DNA of 52,764 nucleotides from Comamonas phosphati (lineage in GTDB: Bacteria; Pseudomonadota; Gammaproteobacteria; Burkholderiales; Burkholderiaceae_C). Where the stretch lies: the NCBI RefSeq assembly GCF_014637085.1, contig NZ_BMEU01000024.1, positions 1 to 52,764 on the forward strand. The letters are read 5' to 3'. Positions within the stretch are counted from its first letter, which is position 1. Each line of letters begins with the position of its first letter. The notes under the pieces are model-generated. The model worked only from the letters and a program-made list of their open reading frames with translations, searched no databases and was not told where the DNA came from. Both the position numbers and the translations under genes were made by a program. This document shows positions 42,936-50,868 of the stretch, one piece after another.

Positions 42936-44552
42936 ATGCAACACGACAAGATCCTCATTCTCGACTTTGGCTCCCAGGTCACCCAGCTGATCGCACGCCG
43001 CGTGCGCGAGGCCCATGTTTATTGCGAAGTCCACCCTTGCGATGTGAGCAGCGACTGGGTGCGCGAATTTGCCGCCGACGGCAAGCTCAAGGGCATCATT
43101 CTTTCGGGCAGCCATGCCAGCGTCTACGAAGTCGACGACCGCGCGCCCGATGCCGTGTTCGAGCTGGGCCTGCCCGTGCTGGGCATCTGCTACGGCATGC
43201 AGACCATGGCCACCCAGCTGGGCGGCAAGGTCGAAGGCAGCAACAGCCGTGAATTCGGCTACGCCGAGGTGCGTGCCCACGGCCACACCGAACTGCTCAA
43301 GGGCATCGAGGACTTCGTCACGCCCGAAGGCCATGGCATGCTCAAGGTCTGGATGAGCCACGGCGACAAGGTCACCGAACTGCCTCCGGGCTTCAAGGTC
43401 ATGGCCTCCACGCCGTCCTGCCCCATCGCCGGCATGGCCGACGAGGCGCGCCGCTACTACGCCGTGCAGTTCCACCCCGAAGTCACGCACACCGTGCAGG
43501 GACAGGCGCTGCTCAACCGCTTCGTGCTCGACATCTGCGGCACAAGGGCCGACTGGATCATGGGCGACTACATCGAGGAAGCCGTGGCCAAAATCCGCGA
43601 GCAAGTCGGTGACGAAGAAGTGATTCTGGGCCTGTCCGGCGGCGTGGATTCTTCCGTGGCTGCCGCCTTGATCCACCGCGCCATCGGGGACCGGCTGACC
43701 TGCGTGTTCGTGGACCACGGCCTGCTGCGCCTGAACGAAGGCGACATGGTCATGGACATGTTCGAAGGCAAGCTGCACGCCAAGGTGGTGCGCGTCGATG
43801 CTTCCGAGCTGTTCCTGGGCAAGCTGGCCGGCGTCAGCGAGCCCGAAGCCAAGCGCAAGATCATCGGCGGCCTGTTCGTCGATGTGTTCAAGGCCGAGGC
43901 CGCCAAGCTCAAGGCCAGCGGCCAAGGCCACAAAGGAGCGACCTTCCTGGCCCAGGGCACGATCTACCCCGACGTGATCGAATCGGGCGGCGCCAAGAGC
44001 AAGAAGGCCGTCACCATCAAGAGCCACCACAACGTCGGTGGCCTGCCAGAGCAACTGGGCCTGAAGCTGCTGGAGCCGCTGCGCGACCTGTTCAAGGACG
44101 AGGTGCGCGAGCTGGGCGTGGCCCTGGGTCTGCCCCGCGGCATGGTGTACCGCCACCCGTTCCCCGGCCCCGGCCTGGGTGTGCGCATCCTGGGTGAAGT
44201 GAAGAAGGAATACGCCGACCTGCTGCGCCGTGCCGATGCCATCTTCATCGAAGAGTTGAACAACTGGATCGACGAGGCCAGCGGCAAGAGCTGGTACGAC
44301 CTGACCAGCCAGGCTTTCACGGTCTTCCTGCCCGTCAAGAGCGTGGGCGTGATGGGCGACGGTCGCACCTACGACTACGTCGTGGCCTTGCGTGCCGTGC
44401 AGACCAGCGACTTCATGACCGCCGACTGGGCCGAGCTGCCCTATGGCCTGCTGAAGAAGGTCTCCGGCCGCATCATCAACGAAGTCCGCGGCATCAACCG
44501 CGTGACCTACGACGTCTCGACGAAGCCGCCGGCGACTATCGAGTGGGAATGA
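42936..44552 (+). CDS. guaA: GMP synthase (glutamine-hydrolysing)
   Basis: 538 residues from ATG 42936 ([20 protein letters not shown]). The class I glutamine amidotransferase domain has C85 in [10 protein letters not shown] and His/Glu in VQFHPEV. The ATP-pyrophosphatase domain has the PP-loop [11 protein letters not shown] (near residue 233), and the dimerisation domain ends [10 protein letters not shown]. It aminates XMP to GMP. The last codons (44535-44552) form the left attachment site of a genomic island; the island leaves the reading frame and protein end unchanged. Confidence 0.98.
   Translation: MQHDKILILDFGSQVTQLIARRVREAHVYCEVHPCDVSSDWVREFAADGKLKGIILSGSHASVYEVDDRAPDAVFELGLPVLGICYGMQTMATQLGGKVEGSNSREFGYAEVRAHGHTELLKGIEDFVTPEGHGMLKVWMSHGDKVTELPPGFKVMASTPSCPIAGMADEARRYYAVQFHPEVTHTVQGQALLNRFVLDICGTRADWIMGDYIEEAVAKIREQVGDEEVILGLSGGVDSSVAAALIHRAIGDRLTCVFVDHGLLRLNEGDMVMDMFEGKLHAKVVRVDASELFLGKLAGVSEPEAKRKIIGGLFVDVFKAEAAKLKASGQGHKGATFLAQGTIYPDVIESGGAKSKKAVTIKSHHNVGGLPEQLGLKLLEPLRDLFKDEVRELGVALGLPRGMVYRHPFPGPGLGVRILGEVKKEYADLLRRADAIFIEELNNWIDEASGKSWYDLTSQAFTVFLPVKSVGVMGDGRTYDYVVALRAVQTSDFMTADWAELPYGLLKKVSGRIINEVRGINRVTYDVSTKPPATIEWE
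44535..44552 (+). other. attL: guaA terminal codons
   Basis: ACTATCGAGTGGGAATGA encodes TIEWE-stop of guaA. A second version, ACAATTGAATGGGAGTGA, at 49838-49855 encodes the same residues. They agree at 14 of 18 bases and all differences are synonymous. The longest shared run is TGGGA, where the strand exchange may occur. Confidence 0.6.
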
Positions 44553-44599
44553 TCCCGCGTCTGGCAATGGTTGGTAAAGCCAGGCATTAAAACACAGCT

Positions 44600-44626
44600 A
44601 AGCCCGCGATTTTGCGGGCTTTTTTT
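44600..44626 (+). terminator. Rho-independent terminator after guaA
   Basis: AAGCCCGC (44600-44607) and GCGGGCTT (44614-44621) with a 6-base loop and a T-run of eight. It lies just inside the island, 47 bases after the guaA stop. Confidence 0.9.
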
Positions 44627-44728
44627 CATTTTCAAATGGCATTGACTGGCAAGGTCTGGCACGTTAAAGCAGGATTTTTTCATGGCATTGTGGATGGTAC
44701 TATGTTCCTTCGATGCCATGAATGAGTC

Positions 44729-44834
44729 CAATACCATGTCAAGAGGCTGTAGAGTGGCATGGTATTGAAATTTTATAAGTTATTGATTTGTATGTAAAAA
44801 TCATCGTCAACGAGGGTGATTTTCATCATGGTAT
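44729..44834. promoter_or_regulatory. Inverted repeats between attL and the integrase
   Basis: CAATACCATG (44729-44738) and CATGGTATTG (44758-44767) are a perfect 10-bp inverted pair 19 bases apart; CATGGTAT recurs at 44827-44834, and AAAATCA/TGATTTT form another dyad just before it. This AT-rich stretch (about 44640-44858) has no gene and may hold integrase or excisionase arm sites and the int promoter. Confidence 0.5.
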
Positions 44835-44858
44835 CGGAAACCCAATAGGACCGAGAAC

Positions 44859-46067
44859 ATGCTGACCGATACCAAGCTGCGTAGCCTGAAGCCGCAGGAC
44901 AAGCTCTACAAGGTGAACGACCGTGACGGCCTCTATGTGGCCGTCACCCCGGCGGGGGCGATCTCCTTTCGCTACAACTACTCGATCAATGGTCGGCAGG
45001 AGACCATCACCTTCGGACGCTATGGCGTCGGAGGCATCACACTGGCTGAAGCTCGCGAGCAGTTGGGCGAGGCCAAGAAGCTGATCGCTGGTGGCAAGTC
45101 GCCGGCGAAGGAGAAGGCGCGAGACAAGGCCCGGGTCAAGGACGCCGAGACCTTTGGCGCATGGGCTGAGAAGTGGCTACGCGGCTATCAGATGGCCGAC
45201 TCCACCCGAGACATGCGCCGGGCGGTCTACGAGCGCGAGTTGAAGCCGAAATTTGGCAACCAGAAGCTGGTCGAAATCACTCACGAAGACCTGCGGGCAC
45301 TGACTGATGCCATCGTGGAGCGTGGGGCTCCGGCTACTGCCGTGCATTCCCGCGAGGTAGTACTACAGGTCTATCGATGGGCTATCGAGCGCGGCCAGAA
45401 GGTGGAAAACCCTGCAGAGCTGGTGCGCCCGACGAGCATTGCCAAGTTCGAGCCGCGTGACCGTGCTCTGACGCCTGACGAGATTGCCTTGATGTACCAG
45501 TACATCGAGCGTATCGGCACCACTCCATCCATCCGGGCGGCGGCCAAGCTGCTGTTGCTGACAATGGTGCGCAAGAGCGAGCTGACGAATGCGACCTGGG
45601 GCGAGATCAATTTCAGCGAGGCGCTTTGGACGATTCCGAAGGAGCGGATGAAGCGGCGCAATCCGCACTTGGTGTTCCTGTCCCGGCAGGCGTTGGATAT
45701 CTTCATTGCCCTGAAGACCTTCGCCGGTGGATCGGACTACGTGCTGCCGTCGCGATACGACTCAGACACGTCCATGAGCAGCGCCACACTCAACCAGGTG
45801 TTGACGCTGACATACCGACTGGCACAGAAGGAGGGGAAGCCTTTGGCCAAATTTGGGCCGCATGATCTTCGACGTACGGCGAGCACGTTGCTGCACGAGG
45901 CCGGCTACAACACCGATTGGATCGAGAAGTGCCTGGCACACGAACAGAAGGGCGTCAGGGCCGTTTACAACAAGGCCGAATACCGAGAGCAACGCACGGC
46001 GATGCTGCAAGACTGGGCGGACATGATCGACGAATGGACGCTCAAGCGGCCACGGTCAGCAGAGTGA
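44859..46067 (+). CDS. int: Tyrosine-type site-specific integrase of the guaA island
   Basis: 402 residues. The N-terminal arm-binding domain (DUF4102 type) starts MLTDTKLRSLKPQDKLYKVN; the core-binding domain follows (about 110-200), then the catalytic domain with R238 in TMVRKSELTNATW, H335 and R338 in HDLRRTAST, H361 in LAHEQ and the nucleophile Y370 in AVYNKAEY. All catalytic residues are present, so it may be active. Being next to guaA, it is expected to recombine the guaA end with the circular island. Its 3' end overlaps the opposing alpA-like gene by 26 bases. Confidence 0.95.
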   Translation: MLTDTKLRSLKPQDKLYKVNDRDGLYVAVTPAGAISFRYNYSINGRQETITFGRYGVGGITLAEAREQLGEAKKLIAGGKSPAKEKARDKARVKDAETFGAWAEKWLRGYQMADSTRDMRRAVYERELKPKFGNQKLVEITHEDLRALTDAIVERGAPATAVHSREVVLQVYRWAIERGQKVENPAELVRPTSIAKFEPRDRALTPDEIALMYQYIERIGTTPSIRAAAKLLLLTMVRKSELTNATWGEINFSEALWTIPKERMKRRNPHLVFLSRQALDIFIALKTFAGGSDYVLPSRYDSDTSMSSATLNQVLTLTYRLAQKEGKPLAKFGPHDLRRTASTLLHEAGYNTDWIEKCLAHEQKGVRAVYNKAEYREQRTAMLQDWADMIDEWTLKRPRSAE

Positions 46068-46272
46068 GGCCAGGTCGTATGGCCTGGACTCCCGATGACT
46101 TGCGGGCCTCAATCCATTCTTCGACCTCGGCCAAATCCCAGGCGACGTTTCGGCTGGTAAGGGCGATGCGGCGCGGGAACTCTCCACGCTGCTCCAAGTT
46201 GAAAATCGTGCGATCGGAAAGCGGGATCATCGCCAGCAGCTTCTTGCGGTTGATGAGAGTTCTATTTTTCAC
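46042..46272 (-). CDS. AlpA-family regulator / excisionase-like protein
   Basis: 76 residues from GTG 46272 (MKNRTLINRKKLLAMIPLSD). A MerR-like winged helix typical of AlpA: IPLSDRTIFNLEQRGEFPRR, then WDLAEVEEWIEAR. Such proteins activate or assist integrase-mediated excision. The GTG start and the AGGTGG site lie in the left arm of the 146-bp inverted repeat, so the gene shares its promoter module with the HTH gene at 47522. Its end overlaps int antisense. Confidence 0.88.
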   Translation of the reverse strand: MKNRTLINRKKLLAMIPLSDRTIFNLEQRGEFPRRIALTSRNVAWDLAEVEEWIEARKSSGVQAIRPGLTLLTVAA

Positions 46273-46415
46273 GTTGCCACCTATTAACTGCTGTTATGTG
46301 TGATGGTGACGATGCTAGATAGCGATCCAACCCTTTCCAAGGAGTGAGAAATAATGAGTTTCGCCACACCTCGACCAGATATGACAAATCGGCTCCCGAA
46401 ACGTATGGTTTTGGG
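46270..46415 (+). repeat. 146-bp inverted repeat, left arm
   Basis: Matches the reverse complement of 47379-47524 at about 144 of 146 bases. It contains an outward GTG start with AGGTGG (alpA-like gene) at one end and an inward ATG with AAGGAGTG and the first 21 codons of a protein at the other end, with about 80 bases of divergent promoter between them. Confidence 0.88.
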
Positions 46416-46602
46416 GGGAGTGAGCGTGAGGAAAGAATTTATAGAAAAGAAGAGCGTGTACACACAGCGATTTATCGAGCGTGCGGGAGCATTCGAGGAA
46501 GACGCATTGACCATTGAAGACGCTATTGCGGCGTCCTCAACATCACCACTATTTCATTGTCACGAATTTAGTGGTAATGAGATAGTGCACGGCCTTGATT
46601 AA
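46354..46602 (+). CDS. Hypothetical 82-residue protein starting in the inverted repeat
   Basis: The first 21 residues (MSFATPRPDMTNRLPKRMVL then G) are encoded by the inverted repeat and are identical to those of the 260-residue protein on the other side; the remaining 61 (VSVRKEFIEKKSVYTQRFIE and on) are unrelated and resemble nothing I know. It has a good AAGGAGTG ribosome site, but this comes with the repeat. It may be a genuine small protein or a truncated gene fused to a copied promoter. Confidence 0.45.
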   Translation: MSFATPRPDMTNRLPKRMVLGGVSVRKEFIEKKSVYTQRFIERAGAFEEDALTIEDAIAASSTSPLFHCHEFSGNEIVHGLD

Positions 46603-46657
46603 AAGTATGCGATCCCTTGCGACCGACGAAAACCGGCGATGCAATATCGCCAAGTTA

Positions 46658-47440
46658 TTAGTTTAATTCTGTCGGCTTGGTTTTTAGCGCTGCGGCGGCG
46701 AAATCCACTGGGTTCGATAAATAGAATTCAACAGGGTTATGTGAGAATTGATGACCAACCGCTTCGATTTCTTGCCGTTTTCTAAAGTCGAAATTCAGAT
46801 TATTTTTCTCAGTATCCGTGACGTTTTTGCAAACCGACTCCCATACGCCTAGTTTTTTCAATTCGGTTTTTACTTCGTATTGGTGCAGGCCTAGAAAAAC
46901 GGCCTCATAGAGGCCATCAATAAGATGATCGAACGAGCCAAATCGGATCACGGCAGCTCGATCACGCCAAGCAAGAAGTGCCTTTTGGAGCCACAGGACA
47001 TCAATTTTTTCAGCATCAATGGAGAAAAGGGCATTGATGTCATCTTCATATAGTCGAGGAATGCGTTCACTCCAGAGCGCTGACCATAAGAAACCAGGCC
47101 CATGCAGAAAGACATCTGCAGTGCCAGGGGCTACGGCGTTCACGAACTCAAGCGTTTCAGCCGTAGGTGTTTCTTCTCCCTTGGCGTAACGATTCCATCG
47201 TTTTGATGTTTCGTGGTTTGCATGTAAGCCGCGAGCATCATTTTCTTTCTGCATCAATCGCCCGATAGTTCCTGGGCGCAGTTCCCCCAATCTGTTTGCA
47301 ACGGCGTTGAACCAGGCAATGGTTCGGATGCGCTCCGGTTCGCCATTGGATGGCCTGCCGGCTTTTTTGCGCATAGCTCCCAAAACCATACGTTTCGGGA
47401 GCCGATTTGTCATATCTGGTCGAGGTGTGGCGAAACTCAT
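46658..47440 (-). CDS. Hypothetical island protein, 260 residues
   Basis: Starts with ATG 47440 in the right arm of the inverted repeat; an inner ATG at 47374 (MRKKAGRPSNGEPERIRTIA) may be the ancestral start. The basic KKAGRPSNG resembles an AT-hook. The middle (TIGRLMQKENDARGLHANHE, SKRWNRYAKGEETPTAETLE) looks like a helical DNA-binding region, and the C-terminal half is acidic and helical. Lower GC and different codon use from the chromosome mark it as acquired. Family not recognised. Confidence 0.7.
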   Translation of the reverse strand: MSFATPRPDMTNRLPKRMVLGAMRKKAGRPSNGEPERIRTIAWFNAVANRLGELRPGTIGRLMQKENDARGLHANHETSKRWNRYAKGEETPTAETLEFVNAVAPGTADVFLHGPGFLWSALWSERIPRLYEDDINALFSIDAEKIDVLWLQKALLAWRDRAAVIRFGSFDHLIDGLYEAVFLGLHQYEVKTELKKLGVWESVCKNVTDTEKNNLNFDFRKRQEIEAVGHQFSHNPVEFYLSNPVDFAAAALKTKPTELN

Positions 47441-47524
47441 TATTTCTCACTCCTTGGAAAGGGTTGGATCGCTATCTAGCATCGTCACCATCATACATAA
47501 CAGCAGTTAATAGGTGGTAACGTG
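47379..47524 (-). repeat. 146-bp inverted repeat, right arm
   Basis: Counterpart of 46270-46415 with two visible mismatches. Here the inward ATG drives the 260-residue gene and the outward GTG (47522) the HTH gene. The arms enclose about 963 bases; the whole segment 46270-47524 is 1255 bases. Confidence 0.88.
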
Positions 47525-47734
47525 ACAATTGAAGAAACGTTGACTCGTGAGTACGGCCCGCTGCTTAGCGTTGCCCAACTCGCAAAAATTCTTGACCGTT
47601 CGATTGAAGGCACCAGGATAGCCTTGAGGGCTGAATCGGACTGGGCCAAGCCCATCAATGCGGCGAAATTGAAACTCGGACGCCGTGTCTACTTTCGCAC
47701 GGCTGAAATCGCCAAAGTGCTGAGTGGGAAGTGA
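47522..47734 (+). CDS. Small HTH DNA-binding protein
   Basis: 70 residues from GTG 47522 with AGGTGGTAAC before it, all within the inverted repeat. LLSVAQLAKILDRSIEGTRI is an excisionase/MerR-like helix-turn-helix, followed by LKLGRRVYFRTAEIAKVLSG, the beta wing and last helix. It probably regulates the rep genes 6 bases downstream or assists the integrase. It may be a distant paralogue of the AlpA-like protein, with which it shares its start module. Confidence 0.8.
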   Translation: MTIEETLTREYGPLLSVAQLAKILDRSIEGTRIALRAESDWAKPINAAKLKLGRRVYFRTAEIAKVLSGK

Positions 47735-47740
47735 GCCGCA

Positions 47741-48607
47741 ATGGCCATCGATCTCGCCAAAGCATTTGAGGACGAGCCGCCGGTTCTCGACTTCATCTGG
47801 CCCGGTTTTTTGGCCGGAACCGTTGGCGCACTTGTGGCACCAGGTGCGACCGGAAAGAGTTATTTCACGCTCGAAGCCGCCATGTCCATCGCTTGCAGCG
47901 TTGCTGGGGGTGATCTGGTGAAGTTGGCTCCGGTGCACACCGGTCGAGTGGTCTATATGGCAGGCGAAGACCCCGCTCCGGCATTGATCCGACGCATCCA
48001 CGCTATTGGCCAGCACTTGGCTCCCAGCGCTCGCGAAGCCATTGCGGAAAACCTGACGCTTGAGCCCATCATGGGTAAGCGACTGAACATCATGGATGAC
48101 CGGCACTTGGCGCGCGTGGTCGAGTTTTGCGCAGATTCCCGTCTGATCGTTCTTGACACCTTGAGTCGAATTCACCAGTTGGACGAGAACAGCAATGGTG
48201 ACATGGCCAAGCTTGTCGGCACGCTGGAATACGTCGCGGCCATGACCGGCGCGTCAGTCCTATACCTTCACCACGTCAGCAAGGGCAGCGCCCGTGAGGG
48301 GCAAGGCGATCAACAGCAGGCGGCGCGTGGAGCCTCCGCGTTGATCGACAATGCCCGATGGTGCGGCTTCGTCGCCAAGATGACCGAACAGGAGGCTGCC
48401 AGCCTTAGTGCCCACAGCTTCAATCGCTTGCCCATTGGCGATCAGCGCGGCTACTTCGTTCGTTTCGGTATCAGCAAGCAGAACTACGACGTGACCCCGA
48501 ACGACCGCTGGTATCAGCGCCACGAAGGCGGTGTACTGCTTCCGATTGAACTGCGGGATGCCATCACCAGTGGTAGCAGAAAAAACGGGCGGCGCGATGA
48601 AATTTAA
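47741..48607 (+). CDS. repA: IncQ-type replication helicase RepA
   Basis: 288 residues, close to RSF1010 RepA (279). Walker A GALVAPGATGKSYF (GATGKS 35-40), VVYMAGEDPAPALIRRIHAI, Walker B LIVLDTLSRI, VLYLHHVSKGSAREGQGDQQ and RGASALIDNARW are the RecA-fold motifs of this hexameric helicase. It would unwind the origin of an IncQ-like replicon. The stop overlaps the repC start (ATGAAATT). No RepB primase gene is in the island, and I could not identify iterons by eye. Confidence 0.9.
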   Translation: MAIDLAKAFEDEPPVLDFIWPGFLAGTVGALVAPGATGKSYFTLEAAMSIACSVAGGDLVKLAPVHTGRVVYMAGEDPAPALIRRIHAIGQHLAPSAREAIAENLTLEPIMGKRLNIMDDRHLARVVEFCADSRLIVLDTLSRIHQLDENSNGDMAKLVGTLEYVAAMTGASVLYLHHVSKGSAREGQGDQQQAARGASALIDNARWCGFVAKMTEQEAASLSAHSFNRLPIGDQRGYFVRFGISKQNYDVTPNDRWYQRHEGGVLLPIELRDAITSGSRKNGRRDEI

Positions 48608-49280
48608 TTTGACTCACGCCCGGCACGACCCTGCCCATTGCCTTGCGCCGGGCCTGTTTCGTAGCCTCAAGCGAGGGGAGCGAAAGACACACAAGCTGGA
48701 CGTGACTTATGCGTTTGGCGATGGTCAGTGGATTGAATTCAGCGCCCCGGAGCCGTTAGGCGCGGACGACTTGCGCGTCCTTCAAGGCTTGGTCGCATTG
48801 GCGGGGCCATGCGGTCTTGTGCTGTCCCCTGAGCCAAAGACAGAAGACGGGCAGCAGCTTCGTCTTTTCCTTGAACCTAAATGGGATGCGGTGCAGCACG
48901 ATGCCCTTGTCGTCAAAGGGAGTTATCGCGGCCTGGCGAAAGAGATTGGCTATGCCGACATTGAAAATTCGCGGCCGATCCGTGACTGCATCGAGCGGCT
49001 GTGGAAGGTTTCGATCATTGCGCACTTCGGCAAAAAGCGACAGGGCTACCGTTTGCTTGCCGAGTATGCCAGCGACGACGCGGATGGCCGACTGTATGTG
49101 GCTCTGAATCCGCGCATCACGGAAGCCATCATGGGCAACGCGCAACACACGCGCATCAGCATGGATGCCCACGCTGGTGAATGTGCGCCACGCAATGGAT
49201 TTGATTCCGGCTACGGCTTAACCACCTTACATGCCCGCCTTGAGCGGGATTTTTTGCGCCACAAGTATTCACGCAAGTGA
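48597..49280 (+). CDS. repC: IncQ-type initiator RepC, C-terminally truncated
   Basis: 227 residues from ATG 48597; RSF1010 RepC has 283. The first 200 residues follow the family closely (LTHARHDPAHCLAPGLFRSL, GADDLRVLQGLVALAGPCGL, LRLFLEPKWD, DCIERLWKVSIIAHFGKKRQ, GRLYVALNPRI). After RISMDA the similarity ends abruptly and an unrelated tail (HAGECAPRNGFDSGYGLTTL ...) runs through a terminator-like hairpin. The second winged-helix half that binds the iterons is lost, so autonomous replication is doubtful. It may be a deletion or insertion junction. Confidence 0.8.
   Translation: MKFNLTHARHDPAHCLAPGLFRSLKRGERKTHKLDVTYAFGDGQWIEFSAPEPLGADDLRVLQGLVALAGPCGLVLSPEPKTEDGQQLRLFLEPKWDAVQHDALVVKGSYRGLAKEIGYADIENSRPIRDCIERLWKVSIIAHFGKKRQGYRLLAEYASDDADGRLYVALNPRITEAIMGNAQHTRISMDAHAGECAPRNGFDSGYGLTTLHARLERDFLRHKYSRK
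49234..49255 (+). terminator. Terminator-like hairpin inside the 3' end of the repC frame
   Basis: CCCGC-CTTGA-GCGGG followed by ATTTTTT. It lies within the last ten codons of the open repC frame, which supports the view that the original repC ended or was broken upstream. Confidence 0.7.
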
Positions 49281-49367
49281 ATAAGTCATTGATTTTAAAA
49301 AGAAATTGTTGATGCGCTCGATTCCAGTCGGTATCATGTTGTCTCATAAGGACAGAGTTAACCGACC

Positions 49368-49763
49368 ATGCAACTACCAGAAAGCGCACAGGAAATAGCT
49401 GATGTGATTGGGCGTGAACGTGCGCTTTATCTCATTGGGCAATTGCCAAGATATGTGGGCGGTGCGCCTGGTAAGCAATCGACAAGGGTCATTCTGTACG
49501 TGCCAAAGAGCCTAACGGATGACCACGACCTAGTCCGCATATTGGGCCGCGATGACGCCGAAAAGCTTTGCCATCACTTCGGGGGGGAAATCCTAAATCC
49601 TGCGAACTGCAGCGAGATTTACCGGCGATACCGCGACCAGGAAATGGCACGCATGGTCGACGAGATGGTGGGCATTGGATTGCCGAATGGGTATGCCGTC
49701 GCACAGGTAGCGAGCCTGTTCGATGTGTCGGGGCGCACTGTGCGAAATGCATGCGCAACCTGA
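49368..49763 (+). CDS. Mor-type transcription activator family protein
   Basis: 131 residues. The Mor/C family of phage Mu middle-operon activators is indicated by LPESAQEIADVIGRERALYL, the RVILYVPKS and ILGRDDAEKLCHHFGGEILN segments, and the C-terminal HTH AVAQVASLFDVSGRTVRNAC. It is the last gene of the island and may regulate rep or transfer genes. It ends 74 bases before the right attachment site. Confidence 0.82.
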   Translation: MQLPESAQEIADVIGRERALYLIGQLPRYVGGAPGKQSTRVILYVPKSLTDDHDLVRILGRDDAEKLCHHFGGEILNPANCSEIYRRYRDQEMARMVDEMVGIGLPNGYAVAQVASLFDVSGRTVRNACAT

Positions 49764-49837
49764 CGGCACCTGCGACGGTATCCAGAATGCGCCTCTGGCT
49801 AGAACCCAATACACACAAGGGTTTGGCAGCCTAGTTG

Positions 49838-49855
49838 ACAATTGAATGGGAGTGA
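49838..49855 (+). other. attR: second guaA-tail sequence
   Basis: ACAATTGAATGGGAGTGA reads TIEWE-stop, the GuaA C-terminus, with only synonymous differences from the sequence at 44535. The upstream bases show no further guaA similarity. It marks the right end of the island, or the left of the next element. Confidence 0.6.
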
Positions 49856-50156
49856 AATCAGGTCCTTCGGGGACTATCGCTACCTATCGAAAATCCGACG
49901 TAACGTATTGACTTAAAAGGAAATACGTCACGACAGCTATCGGTGACTAGCGCCGGGCAGCGAAACGGATTGACGGTAGAGGTGACGGTAGAAACCGGAG
50001 GCTGGATTGAGACCTCCTTGTTGACTATCGAGACCCAATCGGTCTTTGACGGTAAATCACTCCTCTGGAAAGCTTGTTTCATGCGGCTTTCCAGGCATCA
50101 GCAGATCTCCTGACCCCTGACGGTAAAAGCCGTCATGAACAGGAGGAAAAACCTCG
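49856..50156. promoter_or_regulatory. Non-coding stretch with four TGACGGTA repeats
   Basis: Direct copies of TGACGGTA start at 49971, 49983, 50047 and 50118, upstream of a second integrase start. Further copies are at 50236 and, inverted, at 50255 inside that gene and at 50890 past its end. They may be integrase arm sites or iterons. A GACTATCGAG run at 50023 also matches the guaA tail region in part. Confidence 0.55.
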
Positions 50157-50822
50157 ATGCTTACCGACACCGCACTGCGCAATTTTAAGCCTAAGTCCTT
50201 GATTTATAAAGCTTCTGACCGGGATGGGATGTATGTGACGGTATCGCCCACCGGTACCGTCACTTTCCGCTTCGATTACCGTCTCAACGGCCGCCGCGAG
50301 ACCCTGACCATTGGCCGCTATGGGCCGGCGGGCATTTCGCTGGGGATGGCCCGCGAAAAGCTGCTGGACGCGAAGAAGGCCGTCGCCCAGGGCAAGTCTC
50401 CGGCGCACGAGAAGCAGCGCGAGAAGCGCCGCCTGAGCGCCGCCAAGAACTTCGGCGACATGACCGCCCAGTGGCTGGCCGGCGCACGAATGGCCGAGCG
50501 GCGCGGGCAGCGCGTGATCCTGGCGCGCAACCTGCTGGGCACGCTGCGCAACCGGGAACTGGCGCTGGCCATCAAGGACATCGCCGCCGAAACCGGGCTG
50601 GAGCATCGCCCGGTGGCCGACGGGCAGCGCGTGGCCGGCATCTACCGGCGCTGCGTCATGCTCGCCAGTGGGCGCTACGCGATGCTGGATGACGGCATGG
50701 GGTTCAGCCTAGTGCCGTGGAAACCCGTGATCGAGCAGCGGCTAGGCCAGCAGTCGGCCGCGACGATGCGAGGCGGCCGGGTGTCGTGGGAGATTGGGTC
50801 GCGCGGGATAGCGATCGCGTAG
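50157..50822 (+). pseudogene. Integrase N-terminus fused in frame to a relaxase C-terminus
   Basis: 221 codons. Residues 1 to about 110 are an integrase arm-binding domain (MLTDTALRNFKPKSLIYKAS, LTIGRYGPAGISLGMAREKL), a homologue of the island integrase. From about residue 112 (MAERRGQRVILARNLLGTLR) it becomes the C-terminus of a DUF3363/VirD2-type relaxase (DGQRVAGIYRRCVMLASGRY, LGQQSAATMRGGRVSWEIGS). The integrase catalytic domain and the relaxase catalytic part are both missing. The junction is near 50490. It keeps an open frame and an AGGAGG site, so the chimera may be expressed. Confidence 0.75.
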
Positions 50823-50868
50823 TGGCTTGACGCATGCTGGACGTCTCTACCGTTCAGCATTGGACGAG

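Larger units (their letters stand above)
44535..49855 (+). mobile_element. Genomic island integrated in the 3' end of guaA
   Basis: About 5.3 kb between two copies of the guaA tail (TIEWE-stop). Contents in order: integrase, AlpA-like regulator, inverted-repeat segment with two hypothetical genes, HTH protein, IncQ-type repA, truncated repC, Mor-type regulator. No cargo for resistance or metabolism and no conjugation genes are present. From memory, guaA is a known target of islands such as GIsul2, which also carry an integrase and plasmid-type rep genes; relation to it is an inference to be tested. Confidence 0.7.

Noticed and set aside
44553-44858. A tRNA gene at the island boundary
   Set aside because: No cloverleaf or CCA-end pattern could be found; the integration target is the guaA 3' end.
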